Assembly (NCBI RefSeq): GCF_900476215.1
Contig: NZ_LS483446.1
Span: forward strand, 682,001 to 746,000
Direction of reading: 5' to 3'
DNA: 64,000 nt
From: Helicobacter mustelae
GTDB taxonomy: Bacteria; Campylobacterota; Campylobacteria; Campylobacterales; Helicobacteraceae
Shown here: positions 19,264 to 27,426 of the stretch, one piece after another
Layout of the letters: every line of letters starts with the position of its first letter
How positions within the stretch are numbered: the stretch's first letter is position 1
Made by a program: the position numbers and the translations under genes
Notes under the pieces: model-generated
What the model saw: only the letters and a program-made list of their open reading frames with translations
Database searches by the model: none
What the model was told of the DNA's origin: nothing

Positions 19264-20218
19264 CCTCTTTGCAAAAGACACAAAAAGCATATCTTTGAAA
19301 CATAAGCTTAATTCTAAGCATTAGGATTTTCAACATATTTGCTACTTGCAATGATCTTGATTTTATGTAAGAGTATTTTAATCTATAGTATTTTATTTCG
19401 TATCCCAGTTTATACATAGCAAGCCTTGTAATCATGCTTTTAAAAAAACTATGCAAATAGGATTTGAGATCTTGATTGCTTAGAAATTTTGATAGAGTCT
19501 CAATTACCGCGCTGTGTTCTTGTAGATATTTTTCTATCTTTGTTATATCATTTGTTCCCAGTGAGCTGGAATCATTGTGGCAGTAATGATAGATATGTTT
19601 TGAACTGGTGATGATTTTTGAAGAATGCAAAACTAGGAAAAAATAAATCAGAGCATCTTCTGCCATGGTCAAATGCCTATCTTTTTCAATGGAAGAAAAA
19701 GCCTTCAAATAAGTGCTTTTCTTGATGATTTTAGAGCAAAGATTCCAGGGGCATTTCCCCAGGGCCAAAACATGCTTGCAGTATTCAAAATTGCTAAAGT
19801 TTTGATCTCGCAAAAAATCATCTTTCATTATCTCCCCTGAGATGTGATGTAAAAAACCAAACCAGATAAAATCCCCCTCCCCCTCTTTATGTAAAATTCT
19901 CACACATTCTTCACAAGCTTGAGGCTCTAAAAAATCATCAGGATCTAAAAAGAGTATGTACTTGCCTTGGCTATGCCTTACCCCCTGGTATCTAGCCATC
20001 AAAAGGCCTAAATTGTGTGTATTGTGGATGATTTTTATCCTCTCATCTTTTTTGGCAAATTCTTTTGCTATTTTTATGCTCTCATCGCTGCCACAGTCAT
20101 CCACAATGATGATTTCAATATCCCTAAAGCTCTGATCAATACAGCTTTGCAAAGCCCTTGCTATGTAGTTTTGTACATTGTAGGTGGGTAAAACAATGGA
20201 GATTAAAGAATTTTTCAA
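19259..20218 (-). CDS. Family 2 glycosyltransferase
   Basis: A 319-residue GT-A fold glycosyltransferase with the N-terminal nucleotide-sugar fold ISIVLPTYNVQNYIARAL and the metal-binding DxD motif in LFLDPDDF. EDALIYF near residue 185 fits the catalytic acidic site of GT2 enzymes. The C-terminus is basic and amphipathic, suggesting membrane association. It is probably involved in surface polysaccharide or LPS assembly, with donor and acceptor unknown. It is transcribed alone, with a -10 box at 20250-20255. Confidence 0.85.
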   Translation of the reverse strand: MKNSLISIVLPTYNVQNYIARALQSCIDQSFRDIEIIIVDDCGSDESIKIAKEFAKKDERIKIIHNTHNLGLLMARYQGVRHSQGKYILFLDPDDFLEPQACEECVRILHKEGEGDFIWFGFLHHISGEIMKDDFLRDQNFSNFEYCKHVLALGKCPWNLCSKIIKKSTYLKAFSSIEKDRHLTMAEDALIYFFLVLHSSKIITSSKHIYHYCHNDSSSLGTNDITKIEKYLQEHSAVIETLSKFLSNQDLKSYLHSFFKSMITRLAMYKLGYEIKYYRLKYSYIKSRSLQVANMLKILMLRIKLMFQRYAFCVFCKEA

Positions 20219-20249
20219 ATCACACCTGGCGCAAGTTTTAAAAGCTGCA

Positions 20250-20255
20250 ATTATA
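20250..20255 (-). promoter_or_regulatory. Probable -10 box of the GT2 gene
   Basis: TATAAT on the minus strand lies about 32 bases before the glycosyltransferase ATG, within the palindrome AATTATAATT. Confidence 0.45.
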
Positions 20256-20409
20256 ATTTGGAAAAATTAATGAGAATTTTTCTTATAAGCCATTGATAGG
20301 ACAGTGGTGGTGGCGTATATAAGGGCTAGAAAATTTGAGACTTGTTACCCCATCTAGATAATCCAGGGCTTAGCAATTCGTATATGCCATATCTATCCAG
20401 TAAGTGCAG

Positions 20410-21720
20410 CTACAATCGCTGGATATTCTTGTGTTTTTTGCTCCTCCAACGCAGGGCGTTGCAGATCCCACGCATCCATTCATCCGCACAAAATCCAATC
20501 CAAACCCCCAAAATCCCTAATCCAAAATAAAAGCATAGGATATAACCCACGGGCAGAGATACGCCAAACATGAAGATGCACCCGCTAAAAAATGGGAATT
20601 TCGCATCCCCACTGGCGCGCAGAGCGCTCACCATGACGATATTAAAAGTTCTCCCCGTCTCTAGCACAAGAGAGAGGGCAAAAAGTGGAAGCATGATGGC
20701 TTCAAAATTGCTAGTGGCATGCAATTTCTCCAGCGTAAAATCTCTGTACAAGAAATTCACAAGGGCTACAATGAAGCTAGAAAAAACACTGATGTATAGC
20801 GCAATCCAAGTGTGCTTATAAGCGACTTTGAAGGCATTTGCCCCTATCAATTTTCCCACAATAATTTCATTTGCCATGCTGATTGCTTGCCCGATGAGCA
20901 TGATAAGAAGCGAAATTTGAAAATAAATGGTTTGCACGCTTGTGTGCGTGGGGCCAAGCTCATTAACAAAAGAAAAAGCAATGGTGTATTGCACGATCCA
21001 CAAGAGATTTTCTCCAGCGCTAAATCCTCCGATGTTGAGGATTTTTTTGAGGATTTGGCCCTGAAAATAGAAGAGTTTTTTGAGATTTAGCAGGATTTTT
21101 GTTTGATAAAACAATACCCACAGAAGCAGGGCAAGAAACACGATGCGGCCAATGATGGTAGCCACCCCGATGCCTAGGAGTTCAAGACTTGTATGATAGA
21201 GGACAAAATAATTGAGCAAAATCTGCAAAAGATTCATCAAAAGTGAGGTTAGACTCACAAGATAGGCCTGATTGTATACGCGCAGCACAGAGGCTAGGAT
21301 GATGCCAGTGGATTCCAAAAAAATGCAAATAGCAAGGGATTTGAGATAGATTGAAGCTTGGGAAAAAAGCTCTTGGGAAGTGTGTAGTGCTAATAAAAGC
21401 TCACTAGCAAAAAAATAGATAACCCCACCACAAACTGCCCCTACCAAGAAATTAAGCCCTAGGCTTTGATGTAGCGCGCTATTTGCAAGATTTAAGTCTC
21501 TAGCGCCGATGCTTTGAGCGATGAATACGCTGCAGCCAATGGAGAGGAAATTGAAAATCGTGATAAAGAGATCAAAGATTTGATTTCCCACCCCCATGGA
21601 ACCTACTAAAAAATTGGAATGCCCCGCCACCATGTAGGTATTAATCATCAAGGAGGCGTAATGCAGGAAAATTTCCAAAAAAATGGGAATGGATAGGGCT
21701 TTGAGAGAGAGTTTTTTCAT
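20410..21720 (-). CDS. MATE family multidrug/drug-sodium exporter
   Basis: A 436-residue inner-membrane transporter with about twelve hydrophobic segments arranged as two MatE halves. N-terminal features include YMVAGHSNFLVGSMGVGNQI and SIGCSVFIAQSIGA, and the second half repeats them with GQAISMANEIIVGKLIGA. Such proteins export cationic drugs or metabolites using Na+ or H+ gradients. The substrate cannot be inferred. It stands alone between two unrelated genes, with a -10 box at 21755-21760. Confidence 0.9.
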   Translation of the reverse strand: MKKLSLKALSIPIFLEIFLHYASLMINTYMVAGHSNFLVGSMGVGNQIFDLFITIFNFLSIGCSVFIAQSIGARDLNLANSALHQSLGLNFLVGAVCGGVIYFFASELLLALHTSQELFSQASIYLKSLAICIFLESTGIILASVLRVYNQAYLVSLTSLLMNLLQILLNYFVLYHTSLELLGIGVATIIGRIVFLALLLWVLFYQTKILLNLKKLFYFQGQILKKILNIGGFSAGENLLWIVQYTIAFSFVNELGPTHTSVQTIYFQISLLIMLIGQAISMANEIIVGKLIGANAFKVAYKHTWIALYISVFSSFIVALVNFLYRDFTLEKLHATSNFEAIMLPLFALSLVLETGRTFNIVMVSALRASGDAKFPFFSGCIFMFGVSLPVGYILCFYFGLGILGVWIGFCADEWMRGICNALRWRSKKHKNIQRL

Positions 21721-21754
21721 GGATTCCTTTAGGGCTAAGCTATTTTGGAAGATT

Positions 21755-21760
21755 ATTATA
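21755..21760 (-). promoter_or_regulatory. Probable -10 box of the MATE gene
   Basis: TATAAT on the minus strand (within TATATAATAA) lies about 35 bases upstream of the MATE start codon, with AAAGGA as the Shine-Dalgarno sequence in between. Confidence 0.45.
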
Positions 21761-22093
21761 TAGAAATTAAAAAAAGGATTGAGAATCCAAACATAACTCC
21801 TTGCTAGAATCTTTTTCTTTAGCGCAGGGGTTTAGTGGGATTTTGGCGGGGAGGCTTTAAAAAGGACGGGGTTTTAAGAGAGGTGGGGTTGTCTAAAAAA
21901 GCGCAGGCAAGGATTGGCATCGATGGGTCATAAAGAGGGTAAATGAAGAGGAAAAATGGATGCAAAAGTGTGATTGATATGTCATTGATTCAAAAAACTG
22001 TAACAAAATGGTGCATTTTTGGCAAAAAGAGAGTATTTTTGATATTTTTTCAGATTTGAATTGGTATTTTTTAAGAAAAGAAAGGATTTTATA
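21761..22093. other. Spacer between divergent MATE and POT transporter genes
   Basis: The spacer is purine-rich on the plus strand and contains no convincing gene. A 26-codon ORF beginning with ATG near 21978 has no good Shine-Dalgarno sequence. The POT gene promoter must lie here, but no clear -10 box stands out. Confidence 0.45.
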
Positions 22094-23584
22094 GTGTCAG
22101 ATCGATATTTTTTGGGGCAGCCAAAGCCCCTTTTTAGTTTGTCATGGGTGGAGCTTTGGGAGAGGTTTTCTTTTTATGGTATTCGCCCTTTGTTGATTTT
22201 GTTTATGATTGCCACGATTCAAAATGGCGGGCTTGCATTTGATAGGGCAGATGCTGCTGCGATTGTGGGGATCTTTGCGGGATTCATCTATTTGGTGGCG
22301 CTGCCTGGAGGATGGTTGGCAGATTGTTGGCTGGGTCAAAAAAATGCAATTTTATTTGGTGCTCTAATCATGTCTCTTGGGCATCTATTCATCGGGTTAT
22401 CAGTCTTTTGGCATTTTATGTTTTTCTTGGGACTTGTATTCATTGTGCTGGGATCTGGACTTTTTAAGACCTGTGCATCGGTTATGGTGGGCATGCTCTA
22501 TAAAGATGGGGATGCTAGAAGAGATTCAGGATTTATTATTTTTTATATGGGGATTAATTTGGGTGCATTTGTCGCTCCTTTGCTCTGTGGTCTTGTGCAA
22601 AAGCAATATGGCTGGCACTGGGGTTTTGGGATTGGCGGGCTTGGAATGTTGATTTCTTTGATTATTTTTTATTTCAAGGCGATCCCAGATTTTAATGATT
22701 TTGATAGAAAATTTGGCCTAGATAAAAGTTGGTCAAGTCCAAATACCAAGGTCAAAAACATAGGCCTTTATGTGGGTATTGCACTTGCGCTTTTATTCGC
22801 ATTTATTTTTGCCTGTGGTGTGGGTTGGGTCAAAATTAATCCTGTTTGGGTTGCCAAGAACATGGTTTTTTTGATTAGTGCCTGCGCCATTTTATATTTT
22901 ATCTATTTGTATTTTTTCAATACCCACATCCAAAAGCATGAGAAAAAAAATCTCATTGTTTTTGTTGTTTGTTTTGTGGCTGCAGTCTTTTTCTGGTCAA
23001 ACCTGGAGCAGAGCCCCACATCCTTCAATCTCTTTGCTGCAGATTTCACTAATCGCATGGTTTTTGGTTGGGAGATTCCTATAACTTGGTTCCAATCCCT
23101 AAACCCACTTTTTATTATCATCTTTGCTCCCATAATCAGCATGATCTGGATTTTTTTGGCAAACAAAGGATGGGAGATCCATAGCCTTAGCAAATTCACT
23201 CTAGGCATGATTGGGGCAGGGATTGGTTTTGGCGTAATGTTTTTTGCCGCAAGGCTTGTCATTTCTGCGGGCATGGTTTCTCCTTGGTGGCTTGTGGTGG
23301 GTATTTGGTTTATGACCATGGGAGAGCTTTGCCTAAGTCCTGTAGGGCTTTCTATCATGACACAGATTGCACCAAAGGCAATCAAAGGACAGGTCATGGG
23401 TCTTTGGTTTGTCGCATCATCTTTGGGAAATGTAGTTGCTGGGCTTATTGGAGGTGGTGTGAAGGTGGATAAAATTGAGGCATTGCCTGATCTTTTTGCT
23501 CAATGCGCATATATGCTTTTTGGAATCGCCTTGCTTTTATTCCTAATCAAAGGGCCTATTATTAGAATGCTAAAAAATTCCTAG
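22094..23584 (+). CDS. POT/PTR family proton-dependent oligopeptide transporter
   Basis: Inner-membrane importer of di- and tripeptides with proton symport. ELWERFSFYGIRPLL is the ExxERFxYY-type proton-coupling motif of the family. GGWLADCWLGQKNAI and FYMGINLGAFVAPLLCG are further POT signatures. About fourteen hydrophobic segments are present. I start at GTG 22094 because AAAGGA at 22080-22085 is well placed. A TTG eleven codons upstream would add a basic, unconserved stretch. The length is 496 residues. Confidence 0.88.
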   Translation: MSDRYFLGQPKPLFSLSWVELWERFSFYGIRPLLILFMIATIQNGGLAFDRADAAAIVGIFAGFIYLVALPGGWLADCWLGQKNAILFGALIMSLGHLFIGLSVFWHFMFFLGLVFIVLGSGLFKTCASVMVGMLYKDGDARRDSGFIIFYMGINLGAFVAPLLCGLVQKQYGWHWGFGIGGLGMLISLIIFYFKAIPDFNDFDRKFGLDKSWSSPNTKVKNIGLYVGIALALLFAFIFACGVGWVKINPVWVAKNMVFLISACAILYFIYLYFFNTHIQKHEKKNLIVFVVCFVAAVFFWSNLEQSPTSFNLFAADFTNRMVFGWEIPITWFQSLNPLFIIIFAPIISMIWIFLANKGWEIHSLSKFTLGMIGAGIGFGVMFFAARLVISAGMVSPWWLVVGIWFMTMGELCLSPVGLSIMTQIAPKAIKGQVMGLWFVASSLGNVVAGLIGGGVKVDKIEALPDLFAQCAYMLFGIALLLFLIKGPIIRMLKNS

Positions 23585-23854
23585 GCACTCTAAAATCTTT
23601 TAGATTCCCTGGCATTTCTCAAATTTTTCGAGCATCTGGTGTGAGAATTTTTCCAGGCTTGAAAGAGGCTTGAAGGATGGGAAAGTTTATAAAAACCAAA
23701 GAGGCAAGAGCGCAGCTCTTCTTGCTTGGTCTGCCCTCCTTTCTGGGATTTTCCCTTAAATTTCGCCCCTAATTTTTTAATTTATTTTAAGAAAAAAGAA
23801 TTAAAATGTTGCGAGATTTTGTGAAATAACAGAGGAAACTACAAGGAGAGAAGA

Positions 23855-25489
23855 ATGGAAGTTTTGGCACAAAGATTGCAACAACAAATTGAAAAAATAC
23901 AAGATCATGGGGAAATCTTCCATAAAGAAGTGAACAGGGGCTTTGTGGAAGCTTTTATGAAGGCTTTTAAGCTACCTGCGAACTTTTTAGATCCCATTAC
24001 TAAATTTTTGTCTCTCAAAAAACCAACAAGCATTATATGGCTTAGCCTTTCAGAATGCACGGGTTGCACAGAGAGTTTTTTACGCAATGAAATCCCTGGT
24101 ATTGATTCCTTGCTTTTGGAGCAGATTAGCCTAGATTATCATGAGGTTTTAATGGGAGGGGCGGGTTTTGAGGCAAGAAAAAATCTGCAAAATCTTGATA
24201 AGGGGAAATATATCTTGGTGGTGGAGGGGAGTGTGTGTATAAAAGAGCCTTTTTTTGCGACATTTGGCATAGAGGGAGTGAGTGGCGCAGAAGAGCTTAG
24301 GCATTTGGCAGAAAATGCATTGATGGTTTTTGGTGTAGGGACTTGTGCGAGTTTTGGAGGTGTGCAAGCAGCAAATCCCAATCCCACAAATACACAAAGC
24401 ATTCATGAACTAATTTCTAGACAAGTAGTAAACATCCCTGGGTGTCCGCCCAGTGATATTAATATTGTTTATTCTCTGATGTATGGGATTTTATTTGGTG
24501 AAGCACCCAGCATGGATTCTCTCAATCGTCCCCTGTGGGCATATGGCAAAACCGTGCATGAAGCTTGCGAGCGCAAGGCAAAATTTGAATCAGGGGATTT
24601 TGTCCAGAGCTTTGATGAGGAAAGTATGAAGATGGGTTATTGCCTTTATAAAGTTGGATGCAAGGGGCCCTATGCCTATAATAATTGCCCGAAAGTGAAA
24701 TTCAATAGCAAAACAAGCTGGCCCATCCAAGCAGGGCATGGCTGCATCGCCTGCAGTGAGCCTAATTTTTGGGATGACTTTGGTGTATTTGAGACCCCGA
24801 TGCTAAAAGACCACCGCTCTTTTGCTAGCAAAGAATGGATTACAAAAGAAGAGTCCTGCCAAAATCTGCAAGATTTTCGCACTAGCATTGAGGAGGATTG
24901 TATCGGGATTTTTTTGGATTCGCAAAATACCCAAATCCTATGGAAGGGGCAGAATATCTTGGAGGGAAACTTGGAGGTAAATCCTAGGGTATTTTTGCAG
25001 ACACTCGCTAATAAAAGCAAGCTAACCGCAAGGTTGGTGGAGAATTATAAGAACTATTTTTCTGCCCTGTATCAAAAAAACATGCAAGAATCTGAAGAGA
25101 GCTTGATTTCTAAGAATATCGCTGATGTGCTCAAGCTTATGCATTTTTTACTTAGTTTAGAGAGGGAGAAGAATTTCCATCATTATGCCCTAGATGAGGC
25201 GATGAGCTTTGCATTTAAAAAAATTAGTGATATGGATTTTGGCGTAAAAATCGCGGGAGATAAAATCCTCATTGATGCCAATAAGGGCATGCGTTTGGTA
25301 CTCTGCTATGCATTAGGGGGACTAGAATATGATGGAATTGCTTATGGAATGATGGCAAGCTTATGCAGGGCATTGCGTGAGGGCGTAGGGAAATTTATGG
25401 AATCTCAAGAGAGGAGTTTCTCTGTGCTTGTGGGTGGAGATTTGGTCCAAAATTCCTTAGTGAAGCGATGGATTTTGAGGGATGAATAA
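23855..25489 (+). CDS. Cytoplasmic [NiFe]-hydrogenase small-subunit homologue (HydA2-like)
   Basis: A 544-residue protein whose first about 330 residues are a hydrogenase small subunit with all iron-sulfur ligands visible: CTGC (Cys 68 and 71), GTCASFGG, GCPPSD, CLYKVGCKGP, NNCP and HGCIACSEPNFWD. Unlike respiratory small subunits it has no twin-arginine signal peptide, so it should stay in the cytoplasm. The C-terminal about 200 residues form an extra domain I cannot assign. It resembles the protein called HydA2 in Campylobacter and HydE in H. pylori (recollection). No large subunit is nearby. AAGGAGAG precedes the ATG. The 3' end overlaps the sialyltransferase start by eight bases. Confidence 0.85.
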   Translation: MEVLAQRLQQQIEKIQDHGEIFHKEVNRGFVEAFMKAFKLPANFLDPITKFLSLKKPTSIIWLSLSECTGCTESFLRNEIPGIDSLLLEQISLDYHEVLMGGAGFEARKNLQNLDKGKYILVVEGSVCIKEPFFATFGIEGVSGAEELRHLAENALMVFGVGTCASFGGVQAANPNPTNTQSIHELISRQVVNIPGCPPSDINIVYSLMYGILFGEAPSMDSLNRPLWAYGKTVHEACERKAKFESGDFVQSFDEESMKMGYCLYKVGCKGPYAYNNCPKVKFNSKTSWPIQAGHGCIACSEPNFWDDFGVFETPMLKDHRSFASKEWITKEESCQNLQDFRTSIEEDCIGIFLDSQNTQILWKGQNILEGNLEVNPRVFLQTLANKSKLTARLVENYKNYFSALYQKNMQESEESLISKNIADVLKLMHFLLSLEREKNFHHYALDEAMSFAFKKISDMDFGVKIAGDKILIDANKGMRLVLCYALGGLEYDGIAYGMMASLCRALREGVGKFMESQERSFSVLVGGDLVQNSLVKRWILRDE

Positions 25490-26327
25490 AAGGGCTGTAG
25501 TCATTGCTGGTAATGGTCCATCACTGGCACAAATAGATTATTCTCTTTTGCCTAGGGATTTTGATGTTTTTCGTTGTAATCAATTTTATTTTGAAGATAA
25601 ATATTTTTTAGGAAAAAAGATTCAGGCGGTATTCTTTAATCCTGGTGTATTTTTTGAACAGTATTATACGCTTAAGCAATTAGAGGAGCGTGGAGAGTAT
25701 TGCTATGAGGAAGTCTATAGTAGCATGATGCATTGGGCAGGAGAGAGGGATTATGAGGAACTGGATTTCAAGAGACTCTATCCAGAAGTAAAGATTGCTC
25801 ATGATGAGGCGCTCAAATGCCCTAGGCTTGCATCACATTTCAAATACCAAGATATGTATTTCAAAAAACGCATCACAAGTGGAATGTTGATGTTATTTGT
25901 GGCTGCAATCAAGGGCTATAGAGAAATTTACCTTGCAGGGATTGATTTTTATGAAACAGGGAATTATGCATTTGAGCACAAAAGCACCAATGCAAATTCC
26001 TTAATTGGTTATGAGGAGGGTGTTGTGACAGAGCAGCATTCCAAAGAAGTTGATTTAGAAGCATTGGATTTGATTAGAGATTTTTTTGATTTGCACATCT
26101 ATGCATTATGCCCCCAAAGTCCCATTGCTTCTTATTTGTCTATTCCTTTTCCTTCTCCTGCAAACTTTTTTCCACCAAAGAAAAAGGAGGGTTATATCTG
26201 TGATATTCTAATTCCCCAAGTGCGCAATCCTTTGTTAAAGGAAATCCCTCCTGGAATTGCTAGAAGAATTTTAAACAGATTGCAGAGGTATTTTGGCTTT
26301 CTTTTCCCATTTGTAACAAAAAAATAA
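25482..26327 (+). CDS. Cst-type sialyltransferase (GT42)
   Basis: Transfers Neu5Ac from CMP-Neu5Ac to LPS sugars. It aligns by eye with C. jejuni CstII along its whole length: IAGNGPSL nucleotide loop, RCNQFYFEDKY (Asn 33 corresponds to CstII Asn 31), FFNPG (Asn 53), ITSGMLM, LAGIDFYETG, the tyrosines at 157 and 162, and catalytic base His 186 in TEQHSKEV. The C-terminus is basic and amphipathic as in membrane-associated Cst enzymes. Whether it is alpha-2,3-only or also alpha-2,8 cannot be told. It overlaps the hydrogenase-like gene by eight bases and converges on neuA. Confidence 0.93.
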   Translation: MNKRAVVIAGNGPSLAQIDYSLLPRDFDVFRCNQFYFEDKYFLGKKIQAVFFNPGVFFEQYYTLKQLEERGEYCYEEVYSSMMHWAGERDYEELDFKRLYPEVKIAHDEALKCPRLASHFKYQDMYFKKRITSGMLMLFVAAIKGYREIYLAGIDFYETGNYAFEHKSTNANSLIGYEEGVVTEQHSKEVDLEALDLIRDFFDLHIYALCPQSPIASYLSIPFPSPANFFPPKKKEGYICDILIPQVRNPLLKEIPPGIARRILNRLQRYFGFLFPFVTKK

Positions 26328-26759
26328 ATCCCGTGTTTTTTGCTTTTCTTTGTTTTTTACACTTTGAGTCCTTTTGTTTTTGGCATCTCTGTTTTAAGCG
26401 CATCTCGCTCTTATTTTATTTGGTGTTGTGCCATCTCCCTCGCGCTATACACCTCCTTGTCTCACCTCTATTTGCGCTACCAACCCAGCACCCCACCCTT
26501 TTATTGAGGCGTTTTCCCACTCCCTCCACATCATCTACATTCTTTTGTGTTATTCCACTTTTTAGATGTTTTGCATAAAGCCCGAAACTTCAAACCAAGC
26601 AAGCCTCAAGCGCACAAAAGGCTTAGACCCCCCCCTCTTGTTTTCAAATCAACATCTGCCAATGCAGGAAAAAATCTGCCTCACCCTCTCATCCATTTCA
26701 CATCCTAAATCTCTGTACCCATACGCCACACCCCACCTATTTTTTTTCCACCTCTCGCA
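26328..26759. other. Pyrimidine-rich gap between sialyltransferase and neuA
   Basis: This stretch of 432 bases between the converging genes is strongly C/T-rich on the plus strand and has a C8 tract at 26628-26635. Plus-strand frames 26333-26578 and 26566-26763 are Pro/Phe/Leu-rich and look non-coding. On the minus strand, where the purine bias would suit coding, every frame is broken. It may be a decayed gene downstream of neuA. Confidence 0.5.
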
Positions 26760-27416
26760 CTAGTCTTTTTCCTCAAAATCTTTTATGCAATCAATATCTA
26801 AAGAATCTTTTTGCTCCATGACATAGCCGATGGGATTATCATTGAAGCTGGTTTCAAGACTAAGCATAGAAATAGGGTTGATGTAGATTGCTCCATTGAT
26901 GCGATAGATTTTTGGAAGATCTTGGCGGGGGATTGTGCTATTTGTCTTTAGGATGGGAGAGAGTGCATCATTTTGCATTTCCCGCATAAAAATAGGATGT
27001 TCTTTTATCTCACACACGCTTGCTACGGCTTTTTTGTGTTTGAGATAGAGGGCATAGGCTTCCTCTATGTGCTTTGCTGTGCGGAGAGGGGAGGTGGGTT
27101 GCAAAAGAATTAGGGTTGTGAAGCTTTTGCCAAGGGATTGGTAGTTTTTTAAAGCTTCCAAAACGCATTCGATGGTTTTGCTAGAATCCTGCGCAGTGGC
27201 CATAGAGCGTAAAAATGGCACATTGGCTCCAAATTTTTGTGCGATATATGCATAATCCTTGCTGTCTGTGCACACAAAGATTTCTTTGCAGATTCCACTT
27301 TGCTTTGCAGCATGGATGCTATGAGCAAGCAGGGGCAAGCCTCTAAAATCTCTGATATTTTTGTCTTTTACCCCCTTGCTTCCGCTCCTAGCAGGGATGA
27401 GCGCAATCACTCCCAC
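26760..27416 (-). CDS. neuA: CMP-N-acetylneuraminate synthetase (CMP-sialic acid synthetase)
   Basis: Activates Neu5Ac with CTP to CMP-Neu5Ac, the donor used by the sialyltransferase. The CTP-binding signature IPARSGSKGVKDKNI is at residues 7-21. LQPTSPLRTAKHIEEA and SLDIDCIKDFEE near the C-terminus are also diagnostic. The 218 residues are complete and single-domain, without the GalNAc-transferase or acetylesterase extensions known in some homologues. It starts ten bases after the neuB-neuC stop, in the same operon. Confidence 0.93.
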   Translation of the reverse strand: MGVIALIPARSGSKGVKDKNIRDFRGLPLLAHSIHAAKQSGICKEIFVCTDSKDYAYIAQKFGANVPFLRSMATAQDSSKTIECVLEALKNYQSLGKSFTTLILLQPTSPLRTAKHIEEAYALYLKHKKAVASVCEIKEHPIFMREMQNDALSPILKTNSTIPRQDLPKIYRINGAIYINPISMLSLETSFNDNPIGYVMEQKDSLDIDCIKDFEEKD

Positions 27417-27426
27417 AAAATCACCC

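Noticed and set aside
22061-22093. TTG start of the POT transporter at 22061
   Set aside because: Adds a basic unconserved stretch, while GTG 22094 has a well-placed AAAGGA.
26625-26705. Short minus-strand frame with one in-frame TGA as a selenoprotein
   Set aside because: Only about 45 codons, with no known selenoprotein motif. The tRNA-Sec alone is not enough support.
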